Shown here: piece by piece, positions 45,054 to 60,000 of the stretch
Layout: the number at the start of each line of letters is the position of its first letter
Position numbering within the stretch: position 1 is the first letter of the stretch
NCBI GenBank assembly: GCA_900660155.1
Contig: CABFPE010000146.1
Span: 1,277,277-1,341,276 of the forward strand
Length of the DNA stretch: 64,000 bases
Direction: 5' to 3'
DNA from: Hofstenia miamia
Lineage: Eukaryota > Xenacoelomorpha > Acoela > Hofsteniidae
The notes under the pieces: generated by a model
Databases searched by the model: none
Told to the model about the DNA's origin: nothing
What the model saw: only the letters and a program-made list of their open reading frames with translations
Made by a program: the position numbers and the translations under genes

Positions 45054-48000
45054 TTAAACAACAGTGCCTCCAATGGGATCGATCTTTGGCAGCCAAACCT
45101 CTTCATTCTTTTTTCCAAGATTGGGATATTTGGCCAAGTGTTGGACATAGCTTTTATAAAGATTATGGTCATTATTTGCAGGTGGTGTAGGTCCTTGAAG
45201 CGTCAATTGAAGATAATGAGAATACTTAGTTGCAGAAGAGGCATCAACAAAAGGCTCAGGGATGAATCGGCTTGAACTTGACGAAGAGTAATAACTGATA
45301 GGCTTCCTAAATTGACAAAATTCAATAAATATTTTATGAAAAACACTTTAATTGCAACAATAGAAAATCGAAAATGAACACTCAAATATGTGAAATAATA
45401 TTCTTCATCATCGTAAATTTACTCCAGAGAAAGAGTAGAATATTCAATTAGTTGATATTCGAAATGACAAAATTTTGTTCGAAAGTACTCTAGAAGTTCT
45501 CATTTCAACAAGAGAGTACAACAACAAATATCTCAACATATCCTAAATGGTTGTCAATATAAAACTGTCTTAATCAAAATGCAAAAAGGTTTTTAAAAAA
45601 CTATAATTGTGCTTAGCAAAGCAGTTTGAGATTCCAATGAAAATATAATTCAGTCAGAGACTATGCATCACTTCGCAAATCTTCCTCAGATTTCTATGAA
45701 AATATTAGAAACTACAGTTTTAACTAACATTCAAACTCATAATGATCGGTTTGCGCAAGTTCAGTTCTGTAACTTGTTGCTGGCGTAAACTATTTCAATT
45801 CAAGAACATTGGCGCGCTTAGGGGGAGGGGGGGGGGTCGACCCTTTTGGGACCAGCCATGAACACTTAAAAAAATTTTCTATTTTGGTCAAAATTGAAAA
45901 AAATTAACTTTAATTTAAGATGTTATCAATCGATTTGCTGCTGAAAAAAGACGATGGCATTTTGTGTAAGCTCTCAAAAAGGGTGGCATTCGCTTACTAA
46001 ATCGTATAAATTAGCCCACAACTTAAACGCAACGATAAATAGCCTTAGAAGAAATAAGCTACAATTTAAAATTTTCAAAAATTGGGGTCGACATTTCAAT
46101 ATCTGAATGTCATTCATCTCTGTATTTGCTCATTCTTCTTTTGTTTGCTACTTTCAGTCTCGAGAGAAAGTCCGATCAACACCATCAGCATGGCAATACC
46201 GCTTGAGACGATGCATGGCTGCTTCACGGACTATTTTAAACATTTTTAATAGCAGAAATGTCCATGAAATAGTGCACGTACTAGAACATTTTTATGAAAC
46301 AATTGCTTTCTATTAAGCACCAAAAATGAGAAAAACTTATACTTATCCAACTTTCATTTTTGAATCACTAGAGAACTTTAACACGTCTTACTTAAAATGA
46401 ATAATAGGAAATTGCAGTTGAAACAATTTTTTAAATAACCTCAATCAAACTTTTCGTGAACATTTCAATAGTGTATAAATAGCAATTTCATGTCTGCTAA
46501 TGCGTTACGAAAATAACTAATTTACTGTTAAATAATTTTAACTAAAGTGCTCCGAAACTAAAACATTGACGACTTAAGACAGTCATTGAAGGTCTTATCT
46601 AACGAAGTTGACGAATAATCGACAAATATTTGTAAAGCGTAAACTTCACACGCTGTAAAAGATTTTAATAATAATGATTGACATTATTTTGAAATTGGTT
46701 AAGCGAAAAATATTGATTGCAAATATAAAAATCCATTTCCCACTTTATAATCAATTTTAATTTTGATTCTATGTAAATTTAGCCTTTGATGCGATTAACT
46801 TCAAAGCGAGGAATTTTGTTTCTCCATTTCATTACTTTTCAGCTTTTCAATACATACCAGAAGGAAGAACACCACTAAACCATTTCATGCAAACATCGCA
46901 AAGCAATACCTACGAAGTTGAGTTGAAAAATTTCCAATTCTGTAAATATACACTACTAATTTTAAAACAAATTAACGTCTGTATTTGAANTTTCTATTTT
47001 GGTCAAAATTGAAAAAAATTAACTTTAATTTAAGATGTTATCAATCGATTTGCTGCTGAAAAAAGACGATGGCATTTTGTGTAAGCTCTCAAAAAGGGTG
47101 GCATTCGCTTACTAAATCGTATAAATTAGCCCACAACTTAAACGCAACGATAAATAGCCTTAGAAGAAATAAGCTACAATTTAAAATTTTCAAAAATTGG
47201 GGTCGACATTTCAATATCTGAATGTCATTCATCTCTGTATTTGCTCATTCTTCTTTTGTTTGCTACTTTCAGTCTCGAGAGAAAGTCCGATCAACACCAT
47301 CAGCATGGCAATACCGCTTGAGACGATGCATGGCTGCTTCACGGACTATTTTAAACATTTTTAATAGCAGAAATGTCCATGAAATAGTGCACGTACTAGA
47401 ACATTTTTATGAAACAATTGCTTTCTATTAAGCACCAAAAATGAGAAAAACTTATACTTATCCAACTTTCATTTTTGAATCACTAGAGAACTTTAACACG
47501 TCTTACTTAAAATGAATAATAGGAAATTGCAGTTGAAACAATTTTTTAAATAACCTCAATCAAACTTTTCGTGAACATTTCAATAGTGTATAAATAGCAA
47601 TTTCATGTCTGCTAATGCGTTACGAAAATAACTAATTTACTGTTAAATAATTTTAACTAAAGTGCTCCGAAACTAAAACATTGACGACTTAAGACAGTCA
47701 TTGAAGGTCTTATCTAACGAAGTTGACGAATAATCGACAAATATTTGTAAAGCGTAAACTTCACACGCTGTAAAAGATTTTAATAATAATGATTGACATT
47801 ATTTTGAAATTGGTTAAGCGAAAAATATTGATTGCAAATATAAAAATCCATTTCCCACTTTATAATCAATTTTAATTTTGATTCTATGTAAATTTAGCCT
47901 TTGATGCGATTAACTTCAAAGCGAGGAATTTTGTTTCTCCATTTCATTACTTTTAAGCTTTTCAATACATACCAGAAGGAAGAACACCACTAAACCATTT

Positions 48001-51000
48001 CATGCAACAATCGCAAAGCAATACCTACGAAGTTGAGTTGAAAAATTTCCAATTCTGTAAATATACACTACTAATTTTAAAACAAATTAACGTCTGTATT
48101 TGAATTACTTCAATATTTCAAAAATTAGTCAGTGTAAATATTAAAATGAAATTTGAAATCCTAAGTAAACGAACAAAAGTTCTACTAAGACACTGAATTT
48201 CCTAAAAAAAACTTTTTAAAAGTAAATGCTACATTATTTTAATAATAAATCATTATTTTAATAATAAATAAAGCTTTGTTAGTGAAAAGAGCTGGTACAT
48301 TTTACGCTAATTAAGCTTAAAACAAGAAACGCTTCCATGCTATATTTCGCAAAACATAAAAGAATCCAAAACGAAGGTTGACTGCATTACGTTAACGAAA
48401 GAGGAAATTAATATGAAAAGTAAAAGTCATTTATGCATATTAGGCATGCTTTTTCATTAATCAAGGAAACTTTAATATTCAGCAATTGTGTTATACTAAA
48501 ATAATGAATTCGATTATTAGCATTTCACATAACGTACATTAATATAATTAGTTATCATTTAATCAACTTAAGTATTCACTGCATTAACTAATTATATTAT
48601 ATATTTACAAATTCTAAAATAATATTGTATTACACAGTTTTGAAAAGCAAAGCATGAAAAACTTAATAGTTAATGGAAACAATATTTTAGACATCCTAGG
48701 GTTACAAATCAGAGTTAACGAAATCATTCATGTGGGATCGGATTTGGTTCCCATTAGGGAGGTGACTACATCTGAATTATGGAAATAAAGATAAGCATCA
48801 TATTTAAAAGAATTTTAAAATGACATTAACACTAGAAATACCATTACTCCTTGAGATTCATTTTACATGTAGCATTTCAATTAAAAAATTATATAAAAGA
48901 ATGAAAAAAAATTTACCTATGGAAATTCAAATAATTATCAATATTTTTTGAGGTGTTGTTTTTAATGAATGCATACGTAAGTAAACAAAATTTTAATTTG
49001 AGTCAATTTTGACTCACTTGGTACTTCTAGTATTAATAATGTTTTAGCTTCTAATTATTTCGAAATGAAATTCTTTGTTAAAATAAATTGTAAATTGGTG
49101 ATTTTTAAATATTTTATTTTGTAAGACTGATTTTTGTATGACACTTTGTTAATTAATAAATTTGATTGAAATTAAACCGATGCTAACTACTGATAAAAGT
49201 TGACTAGTAATCACTATATTGTCAAATGTTACAATACAATTACAGAATTGAAATATTTGAAGTCATGAAAATGGGAACTTAAAACTCAGGGGAGTGATCA
49301 TTTCTCAAGAGTTGTCTAATCTTTTAAAAATGGGTTGTTTTCATAAGTATCTCAGTACGTGTACAATAAACAGTATATTGTAATAATCGGATCAACTTTT
49401 TTCGATCTCCCCAAAATATATAAATATATAATCTTCTGTATAAACAAATTGAAGTATCGGATTTTTGGAAAAAATAAATTCAATCCCAGCAATACCTCAG
49501 CACTAATGATATTATATGATACGCACGTTTGAACATCAAAAATGAATAAACAAAAAATCAAGTTCAATCGAAGTAGAAAATCAAACTAAACTTATTTTTC
49601 AGATTGGGTGAAAGTTAAAAAAATCGGTATCAGGCCAAATATAAAATTCTGAGCCCCATTCACTTCTTTATGAATTGGTTAAAAAACGTCAGATAGGGTA
49701 ATTTCAAACCCTCCAAGCTAAAATAATCAAATTTCACGCAATGCAATTTCTGATGGAGACATCAATAGAAATTTTGAAATAAAAATATTTCGAAGAAGTA
49801 TAAAAATTAACTCACCATTAAATAATTTAGTCACAAAAACCTAAATTTGAAACGAGTATGACGAAATTGGAGCTCTTAAATTACTCAAAATAAAATGAGG
49901 TCTTACTAATTAGTTGTGAATTCAAAACTTAATTAGTGTTTGAGATGAACATCCAAATCATATATACTGAAAAATCATTTTTACACAATTAAATAATGCA
50001 TTCGTACGATAGAAACATTTTCATTCTCATCTCAGTACTGCCATACGATGACCAATAACTCATTTTTACCAAAGGGGCATATGCGCAAATTATCTCCTTG
50101 GACATCAAAAACGCACTCAAAATCCATATAATTTCAATTTGGGTGAAGTAAATATCTAATATTGATAGCAAACATAGCTGTCTTACTTAGGTAGATTTTC
50201 ATAAAATTGGGTGTATGCGATAAAAACCAAGTTGAACCAGACTAGTCAACGAACAGAGTATTGGATATACAATGAGCCTGTATTAATGAAAGCAAATTTA
50301 TAATAGTGGCTGTTAATTTGAGAATGCAGATGTTTCTTATTTTTTTCATTCAAGATGCCTTTCTTATATTCTTATTTTAGAAATTTTTATTAAAGAATGG
50401 GAAGAGCCATGTAAAAAATTCTGAGCAAAATATTTAAAAAAATATCGAGCTGAAACGAGCGTCATTGAAAGATTTTACGTGGCGAGCCGAATAAAGCTGA
50501 ACTTACTCAAAATTAAAACGAGCCGAGCTTCGAAATTTCGGCTCCTTTAAAAGTCTGAGTTGAACCATTAACTCATAACTGATAAATGGAAACATTAAAT
50601 GGTAATAATAAAATAATGTAAAGATAGAAGGATTTTTAGGTAGCTTGTAGCTTATAATACAAATTAAATATTTGGCAAGCAAAAGCAACGTTCACTTTAT
50701 GAAAAAGTCATTCGTAAAGAAGAACATTGAATACATAACACAGTTTTTGATATAATCTAAAATTATATTGATACGCTTTTTCAAAAGAACGCGTCATGGC
50801 ATGTCAAAAGATTCTGAAACTTTATAAAGTTATAATCAAACAGATCTTATGATGGGATTTCAATACAGTTTTAAAAACTGAGTAGTTAATAAATTATCTT
50901 CGGTCTCAGAAATATAGCAAACTATACACAAACGAACACTGAAAAAAATTAGAAAATGATTTAGACTAGATAAATCCTGGAAGTTTTGATGGCAATACCT

Positions 51001-54000
51001 GACATGTAACTGTTCTGGATTGACATCTTGCTGTGAATAGATACCAGCATTTATCCCCAATCCAATATATCGCTTATATATGAGCTCGTCTTCTTTACTC
51101 GGCGCCTTCAATGAAATCGAATGTGCATGCTAAACAGAAAATGTTACACCATAATAAGTACAAACTACGCACAACACGTGTTAAAACAACTCCATAAAGC
51201 TTCATTATAAAAAAACATTTGGCCTTAAATTGAATTGTAAGAAATCTCTAAAGGTTGTTATGCTTTTCCGAATGACGAGACTTGATCCCAAAACTCATCT
51301 CAAACTTCCAAGACAATAGTCTCACAATCTTCAATCAATATTCGTTATCATAATGTTGAGAACTGAAACTGCTAATCCCAGTAATACCAAGTTACAAAAC
51401 TAGCATCATAATAGAGCAGTAACAAACTACAAATTGAAAATGAAAAATCTTGGGAGAAGTCTTTGATTATTAAGTACTATACTGGCTTTGTAAAATACTG
51501 TTGAATCATGATTGGAGTTCCACTTTTTTTAAAAAAGCGTCATTAATTAAAATTGACGGTGTATTTCGAAAACAATTATGTGCATAAAAATATCATCATA
51601 GTCTCTAAAGACTTCCTGGACACTGTCATGGATGAAATTAAGCATATTTAAAGATTAAAGGTATTTGAATCAGTAATAACTTGACTGAAAATTTCCAACA
51701 AATATAGAAAATGATTGAATTTTACAAGCCTCTAAATCATTGATAAGTAGTGGCAGATTTGCTCATATGTCAAAGAGCATTACAAAAACCGTTTGTGTGA
51801 TGGAAATATTGATGCCCATGGTAATGACATTTTGTATATATGAAAAAATTATCTAAAAATTAATAAACAATTCCAAAAAAACATTAAATTATGACATTTT
51901 AAAGAATTTGTAGAAATTGATTTTCAAAGTTTTTTAGACATCTTGAAACAGTTAAAAATATCGAAAAGGCATAGTTAAAGTGGAAATTTGTAAAATAAAG
52001 GGGCTGTTCATGAATTTTATGACATTTGAAAATATCGCGCTGAAACAATAAAAAATGTTGATGAGAACATACAGCGATAGAAATGTTTATCGGTGGAGGT
52101 CTATAGCTGATAAAATCCAAGTATTTGAAAAGCCTTAAATGGAAATGAAAAACAATCACCATTGAAACCTCTACATATGTTTTTAGAAAACATTTCTTTT
52201 TAGACGATAGATATGCAGCTAGATTATTAAAAAACTAAATTTCTTCTCTCTTGATGTAGGAAGTTGTGACTAAAGGGTATTTTGTACCCTAGGTCAGTCA
52301 AACAATATGTTAGCAAGGACTTCACTACGGTGGTCCCAATTCTTACAATTTGTATATAGATGGAAACCTGATATTTTATACCTATAGGTCTTCATATTTA
52401 AATATGCTAATCGAGAAATTAGCTGAGGGATTAAAAGTTTTAAATTACATATCTAGAGACTAAAATACAACAGTTCAATATATGATAAAAATTATCTTAA
52501 CAGAAAGAGAATATGTAAATGCTTTGTGTGAACGCCTGACGGTGCGTTTATTTAGTGTTGCGCACCGACTGCCGATTCGAAAGCTCTAGTAAAATGTTTT
52601 TAAAGATAAGAAATACTGATAAAATATTTCTATTTCTACAATCCCAATTATCAATGTTACCAAAGAAGAAATAATAGGCCTACAAATTATTTATAAAAAA
52701 AATTGCAAACAGCAAGTATTGGAGAATGCAATTAAGGTGGCACTCAAAATTTCATTCAAAATGGTATTTTTATGGATTTTGTGTTTCTAGTGTTTTTCGC
52801 TAGTTAAGAATGTTTACTAATCTTTACTGAGCGAATTTTGTTTATAAAAACACATTTTTTCACTGAAATTATAAATTTGAAGTAAAGATTATATGCTACA
52901 CTTTTTCGTTTTGTAAAGTCTTTTGTTGTCATAAAACGAAAAAAATCAATTATAAAGAAACAAACTTTGTTTATGTAAACATTATATTTAAAAATTGTAA
53001 ATTTAAGTAAAAATGGTTTTATACTTAAAACATGATTGTCTCATTTCAGCTTGTTTTCCAACTGAGAACAGTGATTACAAAAAATAACAATAAAAATAAA
53101 AATATTTACATTGAAAAAATATTTTCTTTTGAACTTGAAAGCTATATCAAAAATACCTACTACAGTGTCGAAAGAAATCACTTAGTTTTTGATAACCTTA
53201 ACATTATACAGCTTCCATACTATTCACATTAATTACACATTCTTTTACCAGTTAATGAAAACCTTTCTCCAACGATTTAATGAGATCGTCTTTTTACGAG
53301 CTTGAAAACTACATCAAGGACGTTTACACTTTTATATTAACACCGCTGGCTTTAAATATTAGATGAGTGCAAATTGAAGAGAACTAAATTTTCTAAGGCT
53401 TTGAAAGCCTTCTTCTATTTTGTCCAAAACGAAATCATTGGAATTTATCAAGATTAATGAAATCGACTTGCTTACAACTTTACTACATCAACAACATCTT
53501 CCCGATTGGTGTCAAATTAACAATAATGACTTTTGTTATCTACTGCAAGGACTTGTCCAATGAGTTAATAGAATCAACTTTTTTATGCCACTAAAAGCCA
53601 CCTTGCTAAAAAGTTACTATTATGTCGAAAATTGCATCACATACGTTTTTGATAACAGCGCAAGAAATTTTAACAATCAAAAGAAGGATTTAGCCTATCA
53701 ATTTCTAGATATTTTATACATTTCAAGAAGAGTGGGACACTAAAAGATATAAAGACTATCTACTAACCAACTAAAATTCAAATTTGAAAAGACACACAAT
53801 GACTAGATTGAAACATCCCATAAAACAGAATTATACACTCCCTGTTTCAGAATGTGATAGAGGATCTTGAAAGCTATATCACCGACATCCCCTATACTGT
53901 TGAAATTAATATCATAGACTTCGACCAAATGAAGTGAAAGAAGCTTACATTTTAGAAGAATTCTTGAAGATTTTAAGAATTACAAGAATATAATGAGCAA

Positions 54001-57000
54001 ATTAACAGGATATCTTTCGACAAAAGTAAATTCTAATATTTCTAAATCATTCTTTACTTTGATGTAAAATTTAACTGGTTCTCTTAAGAACATTGCTAAG
54101 TTTTAACATTCTTCTGAAATTTAATATCGAATATATAATCGTTTCTAAAGTAAGTCAATTTGTATGAAAAACTATATAAATTTGATAAAGCATTTAGAAA
54201 ATCGATGAAAAGACAAGAAAATATTTTGTCAAATTTCTCGATTTAACTGAAACGAAAATTATCTTAGCACTTGAAAAATACAATGGAGAAAAGTTCAAAT
54301 TTTGAGCAGGGCTTATTGGACCATGCTCCTAAAAACAAAATATTTTAGGCCTGAAAAGTGACATGGGATTAATGAACAGAAAGACTTAACTGGGACCTAC
54401 AGTATATTCATCACGTTTGCATGAATGAAACTCAGAGGTTTTAGAAATATTACAATCAATAAGTATTGAGAATGTATCAAATTATGAATATGAATATTTC
54501 AGAAACTTTTGAGTAGATTTATATAAAAATTGGTGAATGATCTCTTTTTCAAAATGAATTCATTTTTTGTATATTTGAAATACTGTGTGTTTTTTTAAGA
54601 AATTATACAAATGCCATTCTTGATGTACACAATAGTATGCATACTTAACATTACTGGTTTTGGGCATTTAAGTATCTAATGAACGTCTTTATTCAAAGTT
54701 TTAATACAATCAACTTTTTGACATTTAAAGAGCAAAATAATTAATACTACCAAATTTTTTTTCATTTTGAATTGAATTGAAGGTATTAACCGTATCTCGG
54801 CCGGTTTTTTCATTTTTAAAATCCTATTCATAACCAAGCAACAAAACTTGACAGGACCATAACTCACATATGGCTAACAATAAGAAAAAAAATCGATATT
54901 CTGATGCTCTGGTGTCATAGGGGTTTTGACAACTGCACATTGACCCTAGTAACAAAAAATTTGAAAATATATGTTAATATAACAGAACTTGGTCATAGCT
55001 AATATATAGCTAAGTATAAAAATTTACATTGCATACGAAAGCATATGTAATATATAAACAAACACTTACCAAACACTTTATCGATCGTAGGATGAAATTA
55101 ATACTAATTTTGGTTTTGTGGAAAAAATAAATATATTTTAAAAAATTTAGGAAAATTAAAAATATGACGACCAAATATTCTCTCAACTTAAAAGTATAAT
55201 TTTACTTCTCAAGCTGCATTCCCCCCTCCAGCCGAGATAAGGTTAAGTAACATATATAATTAAAAAAACCTTTGAAATAATAGAAAATAGTAAAAAATGG
55301 TTGAAAGAGGTAATAAATATTCATACATGGGCGAGTACAAGCGGGTTTAAATAGGCTAAGCCCCCAGCCCCATTCAAAGCAAATATAAGATAAAGCCACG
55401 CAATGAAATGAACAACTCCACTAAATAATGAAGGCCACTTTAATTTTAGCCCCTCCAAATCTGAGAAGTTGCACTTGCTCTTGAATTCATATTGCCAATT
55501 ACATTCAAATCTATGTATTTAGTACGAAATAGCATTGAAAAACAGGACAACATAACCGCACATACGAACTTTTAAACATTATAAGTTCTAAATAAGGAAA
55601 GCCATTTGATAAACATTTATAACACATGTAACAAGAGAATATTGGAAAAGAATGAAATATCAAACACATACATAAACCTCCTCCAAGTAAAAATCAAATC
55701 TGAACGAAGCATATATAAATTTAATAAAATTAGTTAAAACCGTAAGTTAACCTCTGCTGCGCTTTTAAAGTAAATCCGATGATTGCCAATCATAAAACAC
55801 GAACTTCGCAAAAACTACAAAGTGTAGAACAAAATAATTAAACAGCTGGTTTTCATAACTCAAAGTAACTAAATTGACACATTCTAATAAAATTGTTCGA
55901 ATAGCAAATCGTTCAAAGATTTAACACCAGGCTAAATGTTGGCGCACATGAATAAATCGAAGAGCCGATTGGTGAATTTAAAATTCATTTCAAAACTCTT
56001 TTATTCAAAAATTACAAGCTTATTAGATAGATGGATCCTCCCAAATTTTAGAAAAATTTAAACCTATTTAGATTTTAAATTTGTTGCTATGCAATTCTAT
56101 TGAAAAAAGTACAGTGAATAGGATTAAATTAAAATTCATGAATTGTATTTGAAAATAAGTCGTGATGTAGTAAACATTTCACCCAATTTTTCACTAGGTA
56201 ACACAATTAAACAATTAGGGCAACATCAATACTTCAAAACTCCTAATTAAAAAAACTTTCTCAACTAGGAAAGAAAAATAGCAACTGAGTATTGGTTTAT
56301 GAATTGAAATTTAAGCTCATTAAATCTTGCTAAATATCACTGGAAACGGATTTTAAGAAATTCGTTTCTAACAAAAGAGATGTGAATATATGACAGGCGT
56401 AATTTTCTAGTTATTTAGATAGTTTCAACTCAAAATAGCATAAACACAAACTTATAGACAATTTAAGATGTTAAAGAGTGAAAGAAGTGGTCATATCTCT
56501 CCAGGACTGATAAAAATGCTCCCCTTGATATTAAATTTGGAATTGATTATATTTTGGCTTTAAACTACCAATTTTATCAAAGATGGGAAGGCAGGTATCG
56601 TCGTGCAGGACAGTTGATGTTCATACAACTTAACAGTTAGACTTGACTGTTTTCCGTTTATTTTTATGTTTAAATTTTTAAAACTCAATGGTAACGACAA
56701 TAATTCCACCAGGGTTGCACATCTCATAATGAAAAGAAGGGTTTCCTATTATTAGTTGAGTATGCCAAAGTACATAATTAAAATCATAATTCCATGGTTT
56801 TTATATGCTTTTCAGAGGGAAAATAGATGGAAATGTTAATAAATTGGACACTTAAGACTGACTGAAAGATAATGCGCACAGCGTGCATTAAATCTGCTGA
56901 GGTCACTGTAACTAAAATCACAAATCCTCTTAGACACCATTATTTTTAAGGTGGACAACTCTGCGAGGCTGTAATTCTTAGATAGCATGTGAGTCTAATG

Positions 57001-60000
57001 GGAAGTGACACAGGAAAGCAGACAAGGCATTATAAAATTGCAAGCGACTTACAATTAGTGAATGCCTGTCACTTCTGACGAAATGCTAAAATAGCGGAAT
57101 AAACTTCAAATTTAGTTGTCAAAGACGTAAAAACCTTAACAACTAATATAACTATAGGTATTCCATAAGCATTTCCCATTTAATATTTGATTTCTAACAC
57201 ATACTGGAGTAGATTAACACATCTAATTGAATGTTTCTAATAGATTTATTGATAAACCAACAATATATATATATTATTAGGACGAAACAGGTATTTGAGA
57301 CAAACGTTGAAAAATGGGGCTAATGACATTAAAATTTACATTTGTATTTAACAGTTTTAGCAGGCACCACAAAAGGATGAATTTAAAAGTTACATTTGTA
57401 AAATTTAGATGAAATAAGTCAAGTCTACAGCATAAATCAAACGAAATCAACAAATTAGAATTTTAATTAACCGCAAATATAAATATTGTTTTCAGTTATC
57501 GCATATAATACAGTGGACATTTAAAGAACTGCACAAAATTGATACAGTGAAGTCAAGTCTGTGCAGCATCATTTGAGCAAAAAGAATAGCAATTAAGATG
57601 GAAGATCTAAGCAACAAAGAAGTATTCATTAAGTTCAAAATGAAAAAAAGATCTTACCTGTGTCTCACTTGCAACCAAGAATATCTAAATCCGGAAAGTT
57701 TAGATAACCATCTAAACTATATTCATTGGAATGACTATCATGAAAGGACTTTAAAAAGACATGACAACACCGAATTCAAGAGATTTTATCCTTGTGAATG
57801 CTGTCAAAAGCATTTCACAAGATTTAATTTAAAAAGGCACTATAGAACTAAAGAAACCAAAATGATTTAGAACAGTATTTCACATCACAACAAAAGAATT
57901 GTTTCAAGGAAGTATTAAAAGATTATCCGATTGTTGGAAAAAGTTGTTGAAAAGGAAGGAAATTATTTTGAGGACATAGAACACTAAATAATGTTTTTGT
58001 AATAAATTGTTTTTAAAATGGACATTACTTTGTTTCTAACTAATATTAAATGCTTTCAGCCAAAACCCAATAAATATATATAGTATTTCTGCTCGTTTTT
58101 CCCCTTTTGCTCCAATTTTTTCCCAGTTTCACACATTTCTTTCCCTTTTCTGAAATACTTTTTTCCGCAAACCTAAATATGCTTTTTCAACCATGGCCAT
58201 ATTATAATACAGAATAAAAGTGATTTTTAAAAACATATAAACCCCTATAGAGAAAAATAATTAACCAATTCAATTAAAATCTTCGAATTCCACAGTATTC
58301 AGAATATGGCGATAATATTTGCGTGAATCGGATTCAGTCAACTCTCATTAATAGAATCCAATATCACATTCTCAAAACTCCCAGTAAAACCATCAACCAA
58401 CTTCCTCCTGACACAAGCTTTGATTTTTGAGAACCCGAATTCCATAGGGCTCAGCATATAGCCATATTCTGATAAATTGTGTGAAAGCTGTGGAATTCGA
58501 ATATTTTAATTGAATTGGTTAATTATGTTTCTCTAAAGGGGTTTATATGTTTTCAAAAATCACTTTTATGCTGTATTATAATATGTTCATGATAGAAAAA
58601 GCATATTTGGTTTGGTGAAAAACCGATGTGGTTTGGAGAAAAAAGTATTTCAGGAAAGAGAAAGAATTTTGTGAAAATGGGAAAAATTCGAGCAAAAACA
58701 AGTAGAAATATATATATATATATATATATTTAGTCGCTGTGTACGTTTAAAACTGTGATTTGGATGTAAACGTACACAGCGACTCTGGCTCTGTATAGGC
58801 TTAAAAAATTAAATTTGAGATTATTTTCGATTGAAACGTTGAGAAATATACTCAATGCACATAATGTAAAATTTTTGTTAAATTCATGTGAATTTTATTT
58901 TTTGGAAATGTGCAGAGAGACTCTATATCTTTATACTACTCATAAAATACGTGATTTCTATTTAGTCACATTTTTATATCGATTATTTTTTGAAGATGCA
59001 TTCATTGTCTGAACAACAGCGAAGAGCTTTGATTATAGAGTTCAAGATGAACCACCCGGACAAGTCTGTTAGTGGAATAGTTGCTCATTTTACAAGTATG
59101 GGAATTTCAAGAGCAACTGTTTATAATGTAATATAAAATATGAAGAAACGGGATCAATTGACAGATAAGATGGATCTGGCTAACCAGCAGAAAAGATGCC
59201 AGAAAGAAATAAAAAAATTGATGGAAATGATGAATGATCCAACAAAAACTGTTAGCCAACGAGATGCAGCTAGAAAGTGTGGAATTGCGCAATCCTATGT
59301 TTATGACAGCGTGCATGATCCAGGTCTGCAAGCATTCAAGAAACAAAAGGTTGCTTGGTGCACTCCAAAACAACTGGAAACACATCATCATGGATGATGA
59401 AAGCTATTTTGCTCTGTCGCATCACAAACTGCCTGGAAATCAATATTATTATGTGACTGCCTGTGGTGATACAAATGGAAAAGCAAAATATGCACCAATG
59501 AAGAAGTTTGAACAGAAAATTTTAGTCTGGATTGCCATCAGTAAGAATGGAATTTCAAAGCCTTGTTTGATGCGTTCATCTATGGCAGTTACGAAGGAAG
59601 TCTATGTTGAAAAATGTTTTAAAAAACATTTACTTCCTTTCATTAATACATACCATTCAAATAGAAAATTTATTTTGGCCAGATTTGGCTTTATCGCATT
59701 ATGGCGAATTCACTCTCGACTTTATGAATGAAAATGACATCAACTTTGTGCATAAAGATCATAATCCTTCAGCGTGCCGTAGCTCTTCAAAATCGCTAAA
59801 TATTATGCTAATGGTTTGTCAAATGAAAAAATAGATGTCCAAAAAAGTATATTAATAATAATGGAAGTTATTTTAATAAATAAGGTTTATTATAATAAAT
59901 TGACTCACTGCAATTAGTAAGAATACTTAATGAAAAAATCTACAGACTTATGCTAACAGCCGCTGAAAAGAATCATCAGCCTGGAAGAAGTCAGCTTAAA

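Noticed and set aside
48640-48790. Resemblance to a structured RNA near the GGATCGGATTTGG stretch
   Set aside because: No convincing stem set; an open frame with a good acceptor explains the composition better.
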